Assembly: GCA_001825565.1 (NCBI GenBank)
Contig: MHXM01000137.1
Span: 924-14,498, forward strand
Direction of reading: 5' to 3'
Source: Desulfuromonadaceae bacterium GWC2_58_13
GTDB taxonomy: Bacteria > Desulfobacterota > Desulfuromonadia > Desulfuromonadales > Trichloromonadaceae
DNA length: 13,575 bases
How positions within the stretch are numbered: the first letter of the stretch is position 1; each line of letters begins with the position of its first letter. A model generated the notes under the pieces. That model worked only from the letters and a program-made list of their open reading frames with translations. It had not been told where the DNA came from and did not search any database. This document shows, in pieces, positions 1 to 7,511 of the stretch. Both the position numbers and the translations under genes were made by a program.

Positions 1-687
1 GAGGGTCTCGATAAACTCGCGGGTGTAGGGGGTGAAGAGAAAGCCCAGAAGTACCAGACCGGTCGCCAGCCAGAGGGTTTTATAGGCGTGCGCGGACAGG
101 TTGGATGTGCGCAGCGCCAGTGCTCCCCCCTCCCCGACCAGGTAGGCGGCCAGAATCGGCACGGCCAGCACCGCCCCGGCATGGAGATTGATCCAGAGGA
201 TCATCAATGGAAACAGGAGATAAACCTCCCGTCCCCCGCGCCGCCGGTGCCGTTCGAGAAGCAGCAGGAAAACCGCGAAAAGGAGGAATGTCCAGAGTTG
301 CGGCCGGGCGGTCCAGCCGCCTCGACTCAACCAGAAGGGGGCCAACAGAAGCAGCATCGCCGGCCAGGAGGCTCCCCGGATACGGGCCGCGGCCAAGAGC
401 GCCAGGGCGGTGCCGCCCAGAAGCAGGCCCTTGAGGACGCTCAAGGCGTGGTAGCCACCGATGGTATAGCTGAAATAGAGAATGATGTCATGCAGCCAAC
501 AGTGCTCGAAACGGGGGGCATCCGCGGCCAGGGTGAAAAGATCCGTGCGGATGATGCTTTGCGTCTCGATCATGTACCTGCCGGACTGCAACTGCCAGAA
601 GGTATCGAAGTCGTGAATGACGGTCGTGGCCACGCCGAAGATCACAAGCCAGGCGGCTGACAACAGAAGTTTTTCCAGACGGAGCAT
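1..687 (-). CDS. GT-C-like multi-spanning membrane protein, partial (3' end beyond left edge)
   Basis: This frame is open from an ATG at 687 to the window edge (229 residues). A GAGG ribosome site lies 8 bases before the ATG. The protein is strongly hydrophobic, with likely helices near residues 8-25, 82-101, 108-120, 131-145, 155-168, 170-184 and 204-219. After the first helix comes an acidic motif, HDFDTFWQL (residues 25-33), and a later helix carries WINLHAG (165-171). Both recall prokaryotic GT-C fold sugar transferases, which take sugar from a polyprenyl-phosphate donor and have an acidic DxD-type motif in the first periplasmic loop. The gene lies 69 bases after a GT2 polyprenyl-phosphate glycosyltransferase, which fits a donor-maker plus transferase pair. 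The acceptor is unknown: the nearby filament cytochrome is one option, lipid-linked glycan another. The GT-C assignment rests on topology and motif, not on close recognition. Confidence 0.75.
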   Translation of the reverse strand, partial: MLRLEKLLLSAAWLVIFGVATTVIHDFDTFWQLQSGRYMIETQSIIRTDLFTLAADAPRFEHCWLHDIILYFSYTIGGYHALSVLKGLLLGGTALALLAAARIRGASWPAMLLLLAPFWLSRGGWTARPQLWTFLLFAVFLLLLERHRRRGGREVYLLFPLMILWINLHAGAVLAVPILAAYLVGEGGALALRTSNLSAHAYKTLWLATGLVLLGFLFTPYTREFIETL

Positions 688-756
688 CAAACAAACCTCG
701 AAAATTATCAAACGGTATTGTTATGCCAAGGGAAGAGGACACCGGGAAAACGGGAT

Positions 757-1701
757 CTACCCCAGGTTCACCGTCTCGCGAATGGCATAAATGGGCTTGT
801 CCTGGGTTTCATGATAGGTGCGGGTGATAATCTCGGCAAGCAGTCCCAGCACCAGAAACTGAACTCCGGAAAAGAATAGAAACGCCGTGAGGATCAGCAG
901 CGGGTTGCGGTTCATGGAAAGGCCTTCGAACCATTTCATGTACAGGGTAGCCATGCCGGACAGTCCACCCAGGGCAATCGTCCATACGCCCCACTTGCCG
1001 AACAACTGCATGGGGCGGGTCGAATATTTCAACATGAACTTGACGGTGATGAGGTCGAGAATCACCCGCAGGGTACGATCTATGCCGTATTTGCTCTGGC
1101 CGGCCAGGCGCGGGCGATGATTAACAGTCATTTCGGCAACACTCGCGCCGCCCTGGCTGGCCAGCGCGGGCACGAACCGGTGCATCTCGCCATACAGGTT
1201 GACCCGGCTGAGGACATCCCTTTTGTAGGCCTTGAGGGTGCAGCCGTAGTCATGCAGACAAACCCCGGTCATCCGCGAAATCAGGCGATTGGCCAGTATC
1301 GACGGAAGCCGACGGCTCCACCACTTGTCCTGCCGCTCCTTTCTCCACCCGGAAACGACATCGTAACCTTCGCGGATCTTTTCCAGCAGGCGGGGGATAT
1401 CGGCGGGATCGTTCTGCAGGTCGCTGTCCATGGGGACGATGACCTCTCCCCGGGCGACATCGAAACCGGCGGCCATGGCGGCAGTCTGGCCAAAATTGCG
1501 GCGCAGTCGGATGACCTTGACGCGCGGGTCGGTCTGCGCCAGGCTCAAGGCTACGGCAAAGGAATCGTCCAGGCTGCCGTCATCCACCAGCAACAGTTCG
1601 AAATCGATGTTCACCCCGGCAAGGGCCGCAATCACCTGATTGTACAGAGGTTGAAGGTTGGGGGATTCATTATAGACGGGAACGACAATGGAAAGATCCA
1701 T
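757..1701 (-). CDS. GT2 polyprenyl-phosphate glycosyltransferase (DPM1/GtrB/ArnC-like)
   Basis: A 314-residue family 2 glycosyltransferase. It shows the N-terminal SIVVPVYNES (4-13), the nucleotide-sugar site VDDGS (39-43), RRNFGQTAAMAAGFD (67-81), the metal-binding DSD (92-94) followed by LQNDPADIP, and YGCTLKAYKRDV (152-163). Two C-terminal hydrophobic segments (about 236-257 and 267-292) anchor it, ending in the family-typical TYHETQDKPIYAIRE. Such enzymes move a sugar from a nucleotide donor to undecaprenyl phosphate at the cytoplasmic face of the inner membrane, for a membrane GT-C enzyme to use outside. The start is ATG 1701: it has GAGG 7 bases upstream and the GT2 fold begins immediately. 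An in-frame extension to 1893 is open, but it overlaps the barrel gene and has no homologous look. The sugar cannot be told from sequence. The family call is secure, the specific role is not. Confidence 0.9.
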   Translation of the reverse strand: MDLSIVVPVYNESPNLQPLYNQVIAALAGVNIDFELLLVDDGSLDDSFAVALSLAQTDPRVKVIRLRRNFGQTAAMAAGFDVARGEVIVPMDSDLQNDPADIPRLLEKIREGYDVVSGWRKERQDKWWSRRLPSILANRLISRMTGVCLHDYGCTLKAYKRDVLSRVNLYGEMHRFVPALASQGGASVAEMTVNHRPRLAGQSKYGIDRTLRVILDLITVKFMLKYSTRPMQLFGKWGVWTIALGGLSGMATLYMKWFEGLSMNRNPLLILTAFLFFSGVQFLVLGLLAEIITRTYHETQDKPIYAIRETVNLG

Positions 1702-1843
1702 GGGAAAACCTCTTGGACATTTAAATTCGTGATGCGTAGCCGATCGCAAACGGCGGAGGGCATGAAATCCTCCACGGCATTCACCCAGGTTCCAGTCGGG
1801 GCAGGGCCGGCACGCTGTCCCGATGGTTGGGAACACGGCTTTT

Positions 1844-4078
1844 CTAGAACGTCTTGCGCACCTTGACCTCCCAACGATGTTCGTTACGTTCACCTTCGTC
1901 GAGGTAAGCGGTGCGAATGCCGTAGGAATAATCGAAACTCACCATGAACCTGGCAAAATTCAGCCCGGTGGCGAGGGTGTACAAATATTCGTCGTACGAT
2001 TCCGGGAGAAAGGTCCGGTAACGGGCACGCAGGCCAATCTGGGTACGGTAACTCGGATAGAGTTCCGCCGCCAGCAGCAGGCTGAACATGGAACGGCTGT
2101 CGCCATTGGCGGCGATATTACGTTCATATTCGATTTCTTCGCGCAAATCGATGAACTTGCGCAAAGCCCCGGTTCGCTTGAAAAAACTGTACCGATATTC
2201 CTGGGAGGCCATAATCTGCTTGGTCGATCCACCGTCGCCGGACTGCCAGTAATAATCCAAATCCCCCTTCAATTGCCATATTTTACCAGGAGAATAGCGC
2301 AACGAGGTATTGTGGTAGAAGGTTTTATCCACATGGGTCACCGCTTCGGGATTTCCCAATTCCTCGCTCCCGATATTAACCCCACTGAGCCCGTCGCCAA
2401 AGGCAATTTCATTGCGGATTCTGGCCAGGAACGAGCGGCGGTCATAGCGCAGGTTATGGCGCAGCAGCACCTGGGAGTCGTTGCTGTCCTCCGTTGAGAG
2501 ATAATCGTAAACGATCTCAAAACGATTACTCAGCCGCCGGGAAGCCAGATGGTCCGCGAACCAGGAGGTGGTCGAGCGAATGGTATCGCCGCTGCGGCGG
2601 GTTCGGCCAGAGATGGAGGACACCAAGCCGGAATCGCCAACGATGGTGATGTGCCGGGTGACCGAGGTGTCGGTAGTCCCCGAGCCGAATACCAGCCGTT
2701 GCTCGATCCCGGTCCGCAGTTTCGATGTGGGCATCCCCTCAAGGCGGCCCAGAAACTCGTTTTCCCAATAATCCACGGCGGCGCCATCCTCGGCAGTGCC
2801 ATCGATACGAGTCAGGGTATACCCGGTGAACCAGTCAACGGGTGGACGATGGGCGCGGTTGGTAAAATATTCGAACCCGGTCGCGACTCCATAACCTTTT
2901 CCCTGATTGCCGGTTTTCCATTCGGCCTCGAACCGGGGAGTCAGAATGTGACTGCGAGTACGATACATATCGCCGATTGCGGAAAGATAGACGTCCCCCT
3001 CGTCCTCCGTGACCCCATCCACATAACGCTCCTCCGTCTCCCGCGAAGCGATCAGCCGCACCCGGTAGGTGGTATCCCGATCGACCTCGCGCTGATAATA
3101 AAGAGGGACTTCTATGGTCTTTTCTATACTTTCGCCATCGGTAACACGGTTGAAGGTGGGAAAGGCGGAGGCCCGCCAATTGCTCCGGGAAGCCACGGCA
3201 AAGAAATTATAGTTGTAAATATGCTCGGGAACTTCCTCAAAACTGGTTCGGTTCGTAACAATATAGGAGCCGTCCGTCGACACCTTGAGCCAGTTGGTAA
3301 AATTGATCCATTGGCGGGTCATGGCGTGGTCGATAGTGCCCAGCAGATAAGTCTTTTCCTGATAATTTTCGGACTCATCCTCAAAATCGGTAAAATCGTA
3401 AAGTCGATAGTGAAACCAGTTGTCCTTCTTGTTCAGCGAGACGAAGGCCAGATTTCGGGTGCGGTAATGCTGGGGAATCTCGGCATCCATGTCCCGGACA
3501 TAGTCTTCCCGGTAATCTATCAGCAACCGGGGAACCTGGGAAAGCAATTCGCGATAACGGCCCAGGTAACTGCCGTTGCGGATACCCACCATCAAGGTGG
3601 CGCCCGACTGGATATGCTGGGAGCCCCACATCCCGGTATGGATATAGGGGTCGATAATCGCTTCCCCGTCGCCGACTTCCGATTCAATAGACCAGGTCGG
3701 TTCCTGCATGTCCTGCGAATAAAGATGCAGATTGAAGGGCAAGCCGCCGGGAGCCACCAGCACATCGCCCCGATAGAGCAGCTTGAGGTCGTCGCTGTTA
3801 AAATCTTGCTCGTCGATCGAACTGTCGACGGAAGACCACTGCATGCCGAGACCGAAGTCATATCGGCCGGCCCGGCCCTGGCTGATAAGCCCTTGCTTTT
3901 GATAAAGGAGAGAATACTGCTGGGTGAAATGGGAAGCGTCCGCGACCTGCTTGCCGTCCTCCTTTGCCACGTAATCGGCATAGCGCCACTCCACCACTCC
4001 GGACATCCCGGCAGCGGCCTCTGGCACACCGATATACAGCAGACCCAGCAGGGTCAGAAGTAGGACTTTTGTACGCAT
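1844..4078 (-). CDS. Large outer-membrane beta-barrel protein (porin-like), candidate partner of the OmcE-type cytochrome
   Basis: A 744-residue protein with a Sec signal (about residues 1-23, cleavage near EAAAG). The body is rich in alternating aromatic and polar residues typical of transmembrane beta strands (for example LLRHNLRYDRRSFLARIRNE and YLYTLATGLNFARFMVSFDY), with acidic loops between. It ends in an amphipathic strand with terminal Phe (WEVKVRKTF), the usual BAM insertion signal. I see no cysteine, so it carries no haem. The size would allow more than 20 strands, comparable to porins of porin-cytochrome conduits, though I recognise no named family. The start is ATG 4078 with AAGG 5 bases upstream. 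It follows the tetraheme cytochrome after a strong terminator, so it probably has its own promoter. GATAAT at 4127-4132 is a possible -10, but no good -35 is seen. Role in electron conduction or filament export is inferred from position only. Confidence 0.85.
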   Translation of the reverse strand: MRTKVLLLTLLGLLYIGVPEAAAGMSGVVEWRYADYVAKEDGKQVADASHFTQQYSLLYQKQGLISQGRAGRYDFGLGMQWSSVDSSIDEQDFNSDDLKLLYRGDVLVAPGGLPFNLHLYSQDMQEPTWSIESEVGDGEAIIDPYIHTGMWGSQHIQSGATLMVGIRNGSYLGRYRELLSQVPRLLIDYREDYVRDMDAEIPQHYRTRNLAFVSLNKKDNWFHYRLYDFTDFEDESENYQEKTYLLGTIDHAMTRQWINFTNWLKVSTDGSYIVTNRTSFEEVPEHIYNYNFFAVASRSNWRASAFPTFNRVTDGESIEKTIEVPLYYQREVDRDTTYRVRLIASRETEERYVDGVTEDEGDVYLSAIGDMYRTRSHILTPRFEAEWKTGNQGKGYGVATGFEYFTNRAHRPPVDWFTGYTLTRIDGTAEDGAAVDYWENEFLGRLEGMPTSKLRTGIEQRLVFGSGTTDTSVTRHITIVGDSGLVSSISGRTRRSGDTIRSTTSWFADHLASRRLSNRFEIVYDYLSTEDSNDSQVLLRHNLRYDRRSFLARIRNEIAFGDGLSGVNIGSEELGNPEAVTHVDKTFYHNTSLRYSPGKIWQLKGDLDYYWQSGDGGSTKQIMASQEYRYSFFKRTGALRKFIDLREEIEYERNIAANGDSRSMFSLLLAAELYPSYRTQIGLRARYRTFLPESYDEYLYTLATGLNFARFMVSFDYSYGIRTAYLDEGERNEHRWEVKVRKTF

Positions 4079-4216
4079 GAACGCCTTTTTGCGTAAAGCT
4101 CAACCTTCAGGGGACCAGGTTCCGGGATTATCCATTTGCGAACAGAATGGCCGCGCCATCGGCCCCCGAACCTGTGCGGGCGTCTGTCACCACCCCCGCG
4201 CAATCCAGGTCCGATC

Positions 4217-4250
4217 CGAAGAAACGCGGGGGCGGTAAGCCGCCCCCGCG
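4217..4250 (-). terminator. Intrinsic terminator after the tetraheme cytochrome gene
   Basis: The minus-strand transcript forms CGCGGGGGCGG, loop CTTA, CCGCCCCCGCG: an 11-pair GC stem at 4225-4250, followed by the weak U tract UUUCUU. It begins 20 bases after the tetraheme cytochrome stop codon. The very stable stem makes termination likely, but the imperfect U tract may allow some read-through into the barrel gene. Confidence 0.8.
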
Positions 4251-4269
4251 TCATCACGTCACCGGTGCA

Positions 4270-4938
4270 TTATTTATTGTGGCAGGCGAGGCAGAGTCCG
4301 GATGCAACATTGCTGGTGGCCAGGAAGGGCGCAGCGGTGTTGTCGTGCACGTCATGACAACTGGAGCACCACATAACACCGCCGTCGTAGAATTTAATGG
4401 ATCCAACCGGACTGGCGACAAATTCAGTGGGAGTGGCGGTAACGACATCGGCGTACACCATGCCGATCGGATGATCGTCGTGCAGATCGACGCCAATGTT
4501 CGCTGGGTTGGCAGCGAGAAGCTCGGCAAGGCCCGCGGGCTGAACGCCGGCCTCCAGATTGGACGGATTGGCCAGATCGTTGGTCAGGCTGGCGCCGTCA
4601 TGGCAGGAAAGACATAACTTGGCGTCCGATACCGCGATTTTCGCCGTAACCGTCGCCGGATTCGAGGTGCCAACATCCAGCGTGGCGCTATTGTAGTAAT
4701 TAGTGATAACGATAGCATCCGTGCCGGAGCGGTTCCACAGCGGTGCATTAAGCTGATCGATCGCCTTGTGCGGCGTGTGACAGAAGATGCAGATTTCTTC
4801 ATAGTTGGTCGACTTGACGGTCGTAGCTCCCGTAGAGGTCGTCGACAGATCGTGCTTGGTGTTCTTGATCGACGTCACCGCCAGGGCCTGAGTGGCGACC
4901 AGCGTCAACGCCGCCGCCAGCAGCATTAATTTCCTCAT
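4270..4938 (-). CDS. omcE: OmcE-like tetraheme c-type cytochrome, candidate extracellular nanowire subunit
   Basis: A 222-residue exported protein with a Sec signal MRKLMLLAAALTLVATQALA. It has four CXXCH haem sites: CIFCH (50), CLSCH (109), CSSCH (191) and CLACH (216), the last almost at the C-terminus (CLACHNK). Non-CXXCH histidines are H29 (TKHDLS), H57 (CHTPHKA), H153 and H156 (LHDDHPIGM) and H198 (CHDVHDN), enough for bis-His ligation of all four haems. Size, haem spacing, the CHTPH, PLWNR, CLSCHDG, DHPIGM and CHDVH motifs and the C-terminal CLACHNK match my recollection of Geobacter OmcE, whose subunits polymerise into cytochrome filaments, one haem being ligated by a neighbouring subunit. 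ATG 4938 has a strong GGAGG site 7 bases upstream and starts the signal peptide; a 32-residue upstream extension is not credible. There is no lipobox. The OmcE-type call is good; filament formation here is inferred. Confidence 0.8.
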   Translation of the reverse strand: MRKLMLLAAALTLVATQALAVTSIKNTKHDLSTTSTGATTVKSTNYEEICIFCHTPHKAIDQLNAPLWNRSGTDAIVITNYYNSATLDVGTSNPATVTAKIAVSDAKLCLSCHDGASLTNDLANPSNLEAGVQPAGLAELLAANPANIGVDLHDDHPIGMVYADVVTATPTEFVASPVGSIKFYDGGVMWCSSCHDVHDNTAAPFLATSNVASGLCLACHNK

Positions 4939-4959
4939 TTTCCTACCTCCATTAGTGGT

Positions 4960-5059
4960 GCGGCCGCAGCCGCGTTGATTATCGAATCCCTGCCCGGTGG
5001 GCAAGGAGTGACAGCGGAATAAACTATCATTCATTATGCAATAACTAATCCAGCTTCAA
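4960..5059 (-). promoter_or_regulatory. Candidate promoter and structured leader of the tetraheme cytochrome gene
   Basis: The 302-base gap between the NHL gene and the cytochrome start holds the upstream terminator and this leader. A possible sigma-70 promoter reads TTGAAG (5054-5059), then CATAAT (5033-5038, 15-base spacing) or TAATGA (17-base spacing). The roughly 90-base leader then holds two hairpins. The first is CCUUGCCC-ACC-GGGCAGGG (4988-5006, 8 pairs with one G-U). The second is GCGGC-UGCG-GCCGC (4960-4973, 5 pairs), and it ends 9 bases before the GGAGG ribosome site (4946-4950). It matches no riboswitch class I know; the GEMM-I signature GACGCAAAGCC is absent. The hairpins are seen directly; promoter placement is tentative. 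Confidence 0.4.
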
Positions 5060-5184
5060 CCCGGTGAAAACAAGCCGAAATTCATCGTCGGCCACGGCAG
5101 GATCCTCCGCAATTGAACCCAAAACCGTCAAATAACCATTAAAATTACGCCAGAGGGCATTGGGCCATCTGGACCCTGTTCCAC

Positions 5185-5214
5185 AAAAAAAGGGGCGGGT
5201 TTATAACCCGCCCC
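5185..5214 (-). terminator. Strong intrinsic terminator closing the resB-to-NHL operon
   Basis: The minus-strand transcript forms GGGGCGGGUU, loop AUA, AACCCGCCCC: a perfect 10-pair stem at 5192-5214, followed by seven or more U (5185-5191). It lies 26 bases after the second NHL gene. This is a textbook rho-independent terminator and separates that operon from the tetraheme cytochrome gene. Confidence 0.93.
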
Positions 5215-5240
5215 ACTGCTATCTCTTAATATTCCCCCTC

Positions 5241-6290
5241 CTAGTCGAGAGGGTGGTCCTTCAGATAGGTCGCATTGAGATATTGCCAGACCACAAACCG
5301 ACGGCCAATCTGATCCACCACGTAAATCCTGTCGTTCCGATCGATCCAGATGCCGGCCGGCAGGATCAGATCGAGAGGATGGGAAGACTTGCCGCCCCCC
5401 GTGTAGAGCAACGATTTCCCCTCGGGGCTGTAAGTCACCATGGCGCCTTTGCGGGCATCGGTAATGTGCAAATTGCCTTCGCTGTCGATCGCCAGTCCTT
5501 TGGGCATTTCGAAATTCGACTGGGTATCGCCACGCTCCCCGAACTTGCGTAAAAACTTTCCTTCGGCATCGAAAACCTGCACCCGAGCATTGAACATGTC
5601 GGCCACGTAAAGGTTACCGGCCTTGTCGACGGCCAAACCTTGCGGGCTGTAGAAATTACCATCCTGGGGTCCCCATTCACCAAAGGATTTCAGATACTTT
5701 CCCTGAAAGTCGAAAACCACGATACGGTGCCCCCGGGCATCGGAGACATAAATTTTGTTCCGCGCTTCGTCGAGGGCCAAAAAAGTCGGATGCTCGAGCA
5801 CCTCGGGTCCGCCAAACGAAAACAGGGGCGCATCGTCGGGGCCGAAAACCAGCACCGCTTGACTAGCAGCGTCTGCAACAAATAAGCGACCGGCGCTGTC
5901 CATCGCCAAACCAAACGGCGACCGGATGGCGCTGGTTTGGGAAAATGGATAGACCGCCCGTTTTTCGAGGTCGTAAACGGTGATTTGCCGTTTATCCGCG
6001 TCGGAAACAAAAATCCTTCCGTCACCAGCGGATGCGATGCCGAAGGGACGTTTAAATACCAGCTCGGGCTGCCCCCCCAGGATGGGTTGGCTCATGCGTT
6101 CCATCGCGGATTTGGGCATCTGATCCAGCGATGAATAGGTACCCACCCATTCAAGCCGTGGCGTATTTGGTGGCGGTGGCCACACCACCCGTGTCTTGGA
6201 TTTGGACGCAGTAGCGCACCCACCGAGCAGCAACGCCGCGCAAATGATTGTTAAAAGGCATGCCCAAGATTGTCTATGCTTTTTTTCCAT
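5241..6290 (-). CDS. NHL-repeat six-bladed beta-propeller lipoprotein (second copy)
   Basis: A 349-residue protein with a short positive N-terminus, a hydrophobic segment and lipobox LLGGC (lipidated Cys25). Six NHL-type blades are marked by the strand ends FVSD (94), FVAD (137), YVSD (181), YVAD (228), HITD (275) and YVVD (323). Each follows a P-x-G-(I/L)-A-(V/M)-D type turn, such as SPQGLAVDKAGN. NHL propellers are protein- or ligand-binding scaffolds, so no catalysis is implied. It is a paralogue of the NHL protein at 7512-8648: both share the post-lipobox WP...P...(I/L)E(F/W)VG segment, NARVQVFD and a YLx(D/E)HP ending. ATG 6290 has GAGG 5 bases upstream and opens the signal; the in-frame TTG at 6308 has no ribosome site. 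The gap to the upstream 8-heme cytochrome is 106 bases with no clear terminator. It is the last gene before the terminator at 5185-5214. Anchoring to the outer membrane or cell surface is likely but unproven. Confidence 0.9.
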   Translation of the reverse strand: MEKKHRQSWACLLTIICAALLLGGCATASKSKTRVVWPPPPNTPRLEWVGTYSSLDQMPKSAMERMSQPILGGQPELVFKRPFGIASAGDGRIFVSDADKRQITVYDLEKRAVYPFSQTSAIRSPFGLAMDSAGRLFVADAASQAVLVFGPDDAPLFSFGGPEVLEHPTFLALDEARNKIYVSDARGHRIVVFDFQGKYLKSFGEWGPQDGNFYSPQGLAVDKAGNLYVADMFNARVQVFDAEGKFLRKFGERGDTQSNFEMPKGLAIDSEGNLHITDARKGAMVTYSPEGKSLLYTGGGKSSHPLDLILPAGIWIDRNDRIYVVDQIGRRFVVWQYLNATYLKDHPLD

Positions 6291-6396
6291 CGTGACCTCG
6301 CAAAGCAACGTACCTGCTGGAATTAAAGAACCGAATCACCAACACGATCTTTATGCCCCATGGTTTTCCTTGCATTTTTGTCTCTTGTGGCTCCAG

Positions 6397-7386
6397 CTAC
6401 TTTTTGTGACACATCTGACAAAGTTCCATGCGGGCACTGATGCCCCGTTGAAAATAGGACGGTGTATTTCCCCCATGGGGATCATGACAGCCGATGCAGG
6501 AGAATTTTCGATCCGGAGCGCTGGGATCGACAGGACCCTCCAGTGGATGCCCTTTGCCGGTCATCCCGCGCACCACATGATTTTCACGGTCGAGTCCCGA
6601 GTGACAGCTCAGGCACAGATCGTTGACCGCCGCCGTCAGCTGGCCGAAATGGGCGCTGGCATGGGAATCGTGACAGACCGAACAAAGACCGGCCTCGATC
6701 GGTCCGTGAATGTATTTGCGGGACTTGAATTCTTCGATTTTATGTTCATGGCATTCCCCGCAGAGGGGTGCTTCTTCGACCCGGTTGACATATTTAGCCG
6801 GTCGGCTGTCGGAATCATGACAGTAGGTGCACTGAAAAACCCCGGCGGGGCCATGCACATATTCGTAGTTGAGGCGACGTCGATGACAGGAACCGCAAGG
6901 GTTCTTTTCCGCCGATTCGTTGTCCAGCAGGGCTGGTTCCGGGCTCATGTTGTGGCAGGGCGCACAGAGCGCTTCTTTTTCGGGAAGGTGCATGACAAAA
7001 GGGGTATATCCCGATGGAGCGACTTCGCCGGGTTTGGTCAGGAAATAAAAATTGGACGAGGCGGTCGCAACCTGTTTGCCGGCGGCAAACCCCTCAATCC
7101 GGATGGTATCCTGGCCGGGCTCGAAACCGGGAAGCAATATGACGAAATCGCCGAAAGCCTTGCGATATTCGACGCCGGATATGTCGATCATCCCGCTTTT
7201 GGCCCCGCCGAACTCGACGGTAATCGCGTCGACCACCGGCGAGTCGCCAGCCTTGATGATCAGAAAATCGGATCGAACTATCGCAGTGCCATCGGCGGGA
7301 TAAAGGATTTCCAGCGCCCAGCCCGGCACGATGGCCAACGGCACAAGCGCAAGGGCGGTCAGGACGACAATCAGAAAGCTACGCAT
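6397..7386 (-). CDS. Octaheme c-type cytochrome with N-terminal beta-sandwich-like region
   Basis: A 329-residue exported protein. The Sec signal MRSFLIVVLTALALVPLAIVP ends near PGWA-LE. Residues 26-118 hold no haem motif and look like an all-beta, Ig-like domain (EILYPADG...DFLIIKAG...AITVEFGG...DTIRIEGF). The C-terminal part carries eight CXXCH sites: CAPCH (141), CGSCH (164), CTYCH (186), CGECH (209), CSVCH (235), CLSCH (258), CIGCH (297) and CQMCH (323). Several are preceded by VHGP/IHGP or followed by DPHGG, as in paired-CXXCH electron carriers. It is probably periplasmic, moving electrons between haem proteins. The start is ambiguous. An ATG at 7515 overlaps the upstream NHL stop codon (ATGA) but would put 43 non-signal residues before the signal peptide. 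ATG 7386 begins the signal but has only a weak GGGG site. I prefer 7386. Confidence 0.9.
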   Translation of the reverse strand: MRSFLIVVLTALALVPLAIVPGWALEILYPADGTAIVRSDFLIIKAGDSPVVDAITVEFGGAKSGMIDISGVEYRKAFGDFVILLPGFEPGQDTIRIEGFAAGKQVATASSNFYFLTKPGEVAPSGYTPFVMHLPEKEALCAPCHNMSPEPALLDNESAEKNPCGSCHRRRLNYEYVHGPAGVFQCTYCHDSDSRPAKYVNRVEEAPLCGECHEHKIEEFKSRKYIHGPIEAGLCSVCHDSHASAHFGQLTAAVNDLCLSCHSGLDRENHVVRGMTGKGHPLEGPVDPSAPDRKFSCIGCHDPHGGNTPSYFQRGISARMELCQMCHKK

Positions 7387-7390
7387 AGGC

Positions 7391-7426
7391 AAAAACCCCG
7401 CGGGAGGGGCGATTCGCGAACCGCCC
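7391..7426 (-). repeat. GC-rich inverted repeat and T run just before the octaheme cytochrome start
   Basis: On the minus strand a near-perfect palindrome (7407-7426, arms GGGCGGTT and AATCGCCC, centre CGCG, one G-U pair in RNA) is followed by CCCGCGGGG and five T (7391-7395), ending 5 bases before the preferred ATG. The CCCC next to the palindrome can pair either way, so two alternative hairpins are possible, one of them terminator-like. It could be an attenuator or processing site, or chance in GC-rich DNA. Confidence 0.45.
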
Positions 7427-7511
7427 TGGTTTTGGGTTGCAAATCGGACTAATTGACGACCGTGGTTTGGGTATTTCATGAACCGCCCCAGCGAGTTTCG
7501 GAACGCACGGA

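Noticed and set aside
1632..1763. Minus-strand small frame of 43 codons with GGAGG 5 bases before its ATG, overlapping the GT2 start
   Set aside because: The ribosome site is good, but the peptide has no recognisable feature and overlaps the GT2 gene in another frame; at most a leader peptide.
2549..4063. Plus-strand open frame of 504 codons
   Set aside because: It lies wholly antisense to the outer-membrane barrel gene, has no domain-like features or good ribosome site, and arises from GC-rich codon bias.
4939..5183. Possible GEMM-I (c-di-GMP/cGAMP) riboswitch before the OmcE-like gene
   Set aside because: Such elements often precede Geobacter cytochromes, but the conserved GACGCAAAGCC core and the GGGTTACC-type end are absent.
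4939..5183. Sigma-54 promoter before the OmcE-like gene
   Set aside because: No GG and GC pair with the required 10-base separation in a TGGCAC/TTGC context was found.
6196..7452. Plus-strand open frame of 418 codons
   Set aside because: Antisense to the octaheme cytochrome, whose eight CXXCH sites and signal peptide are unambiguous.
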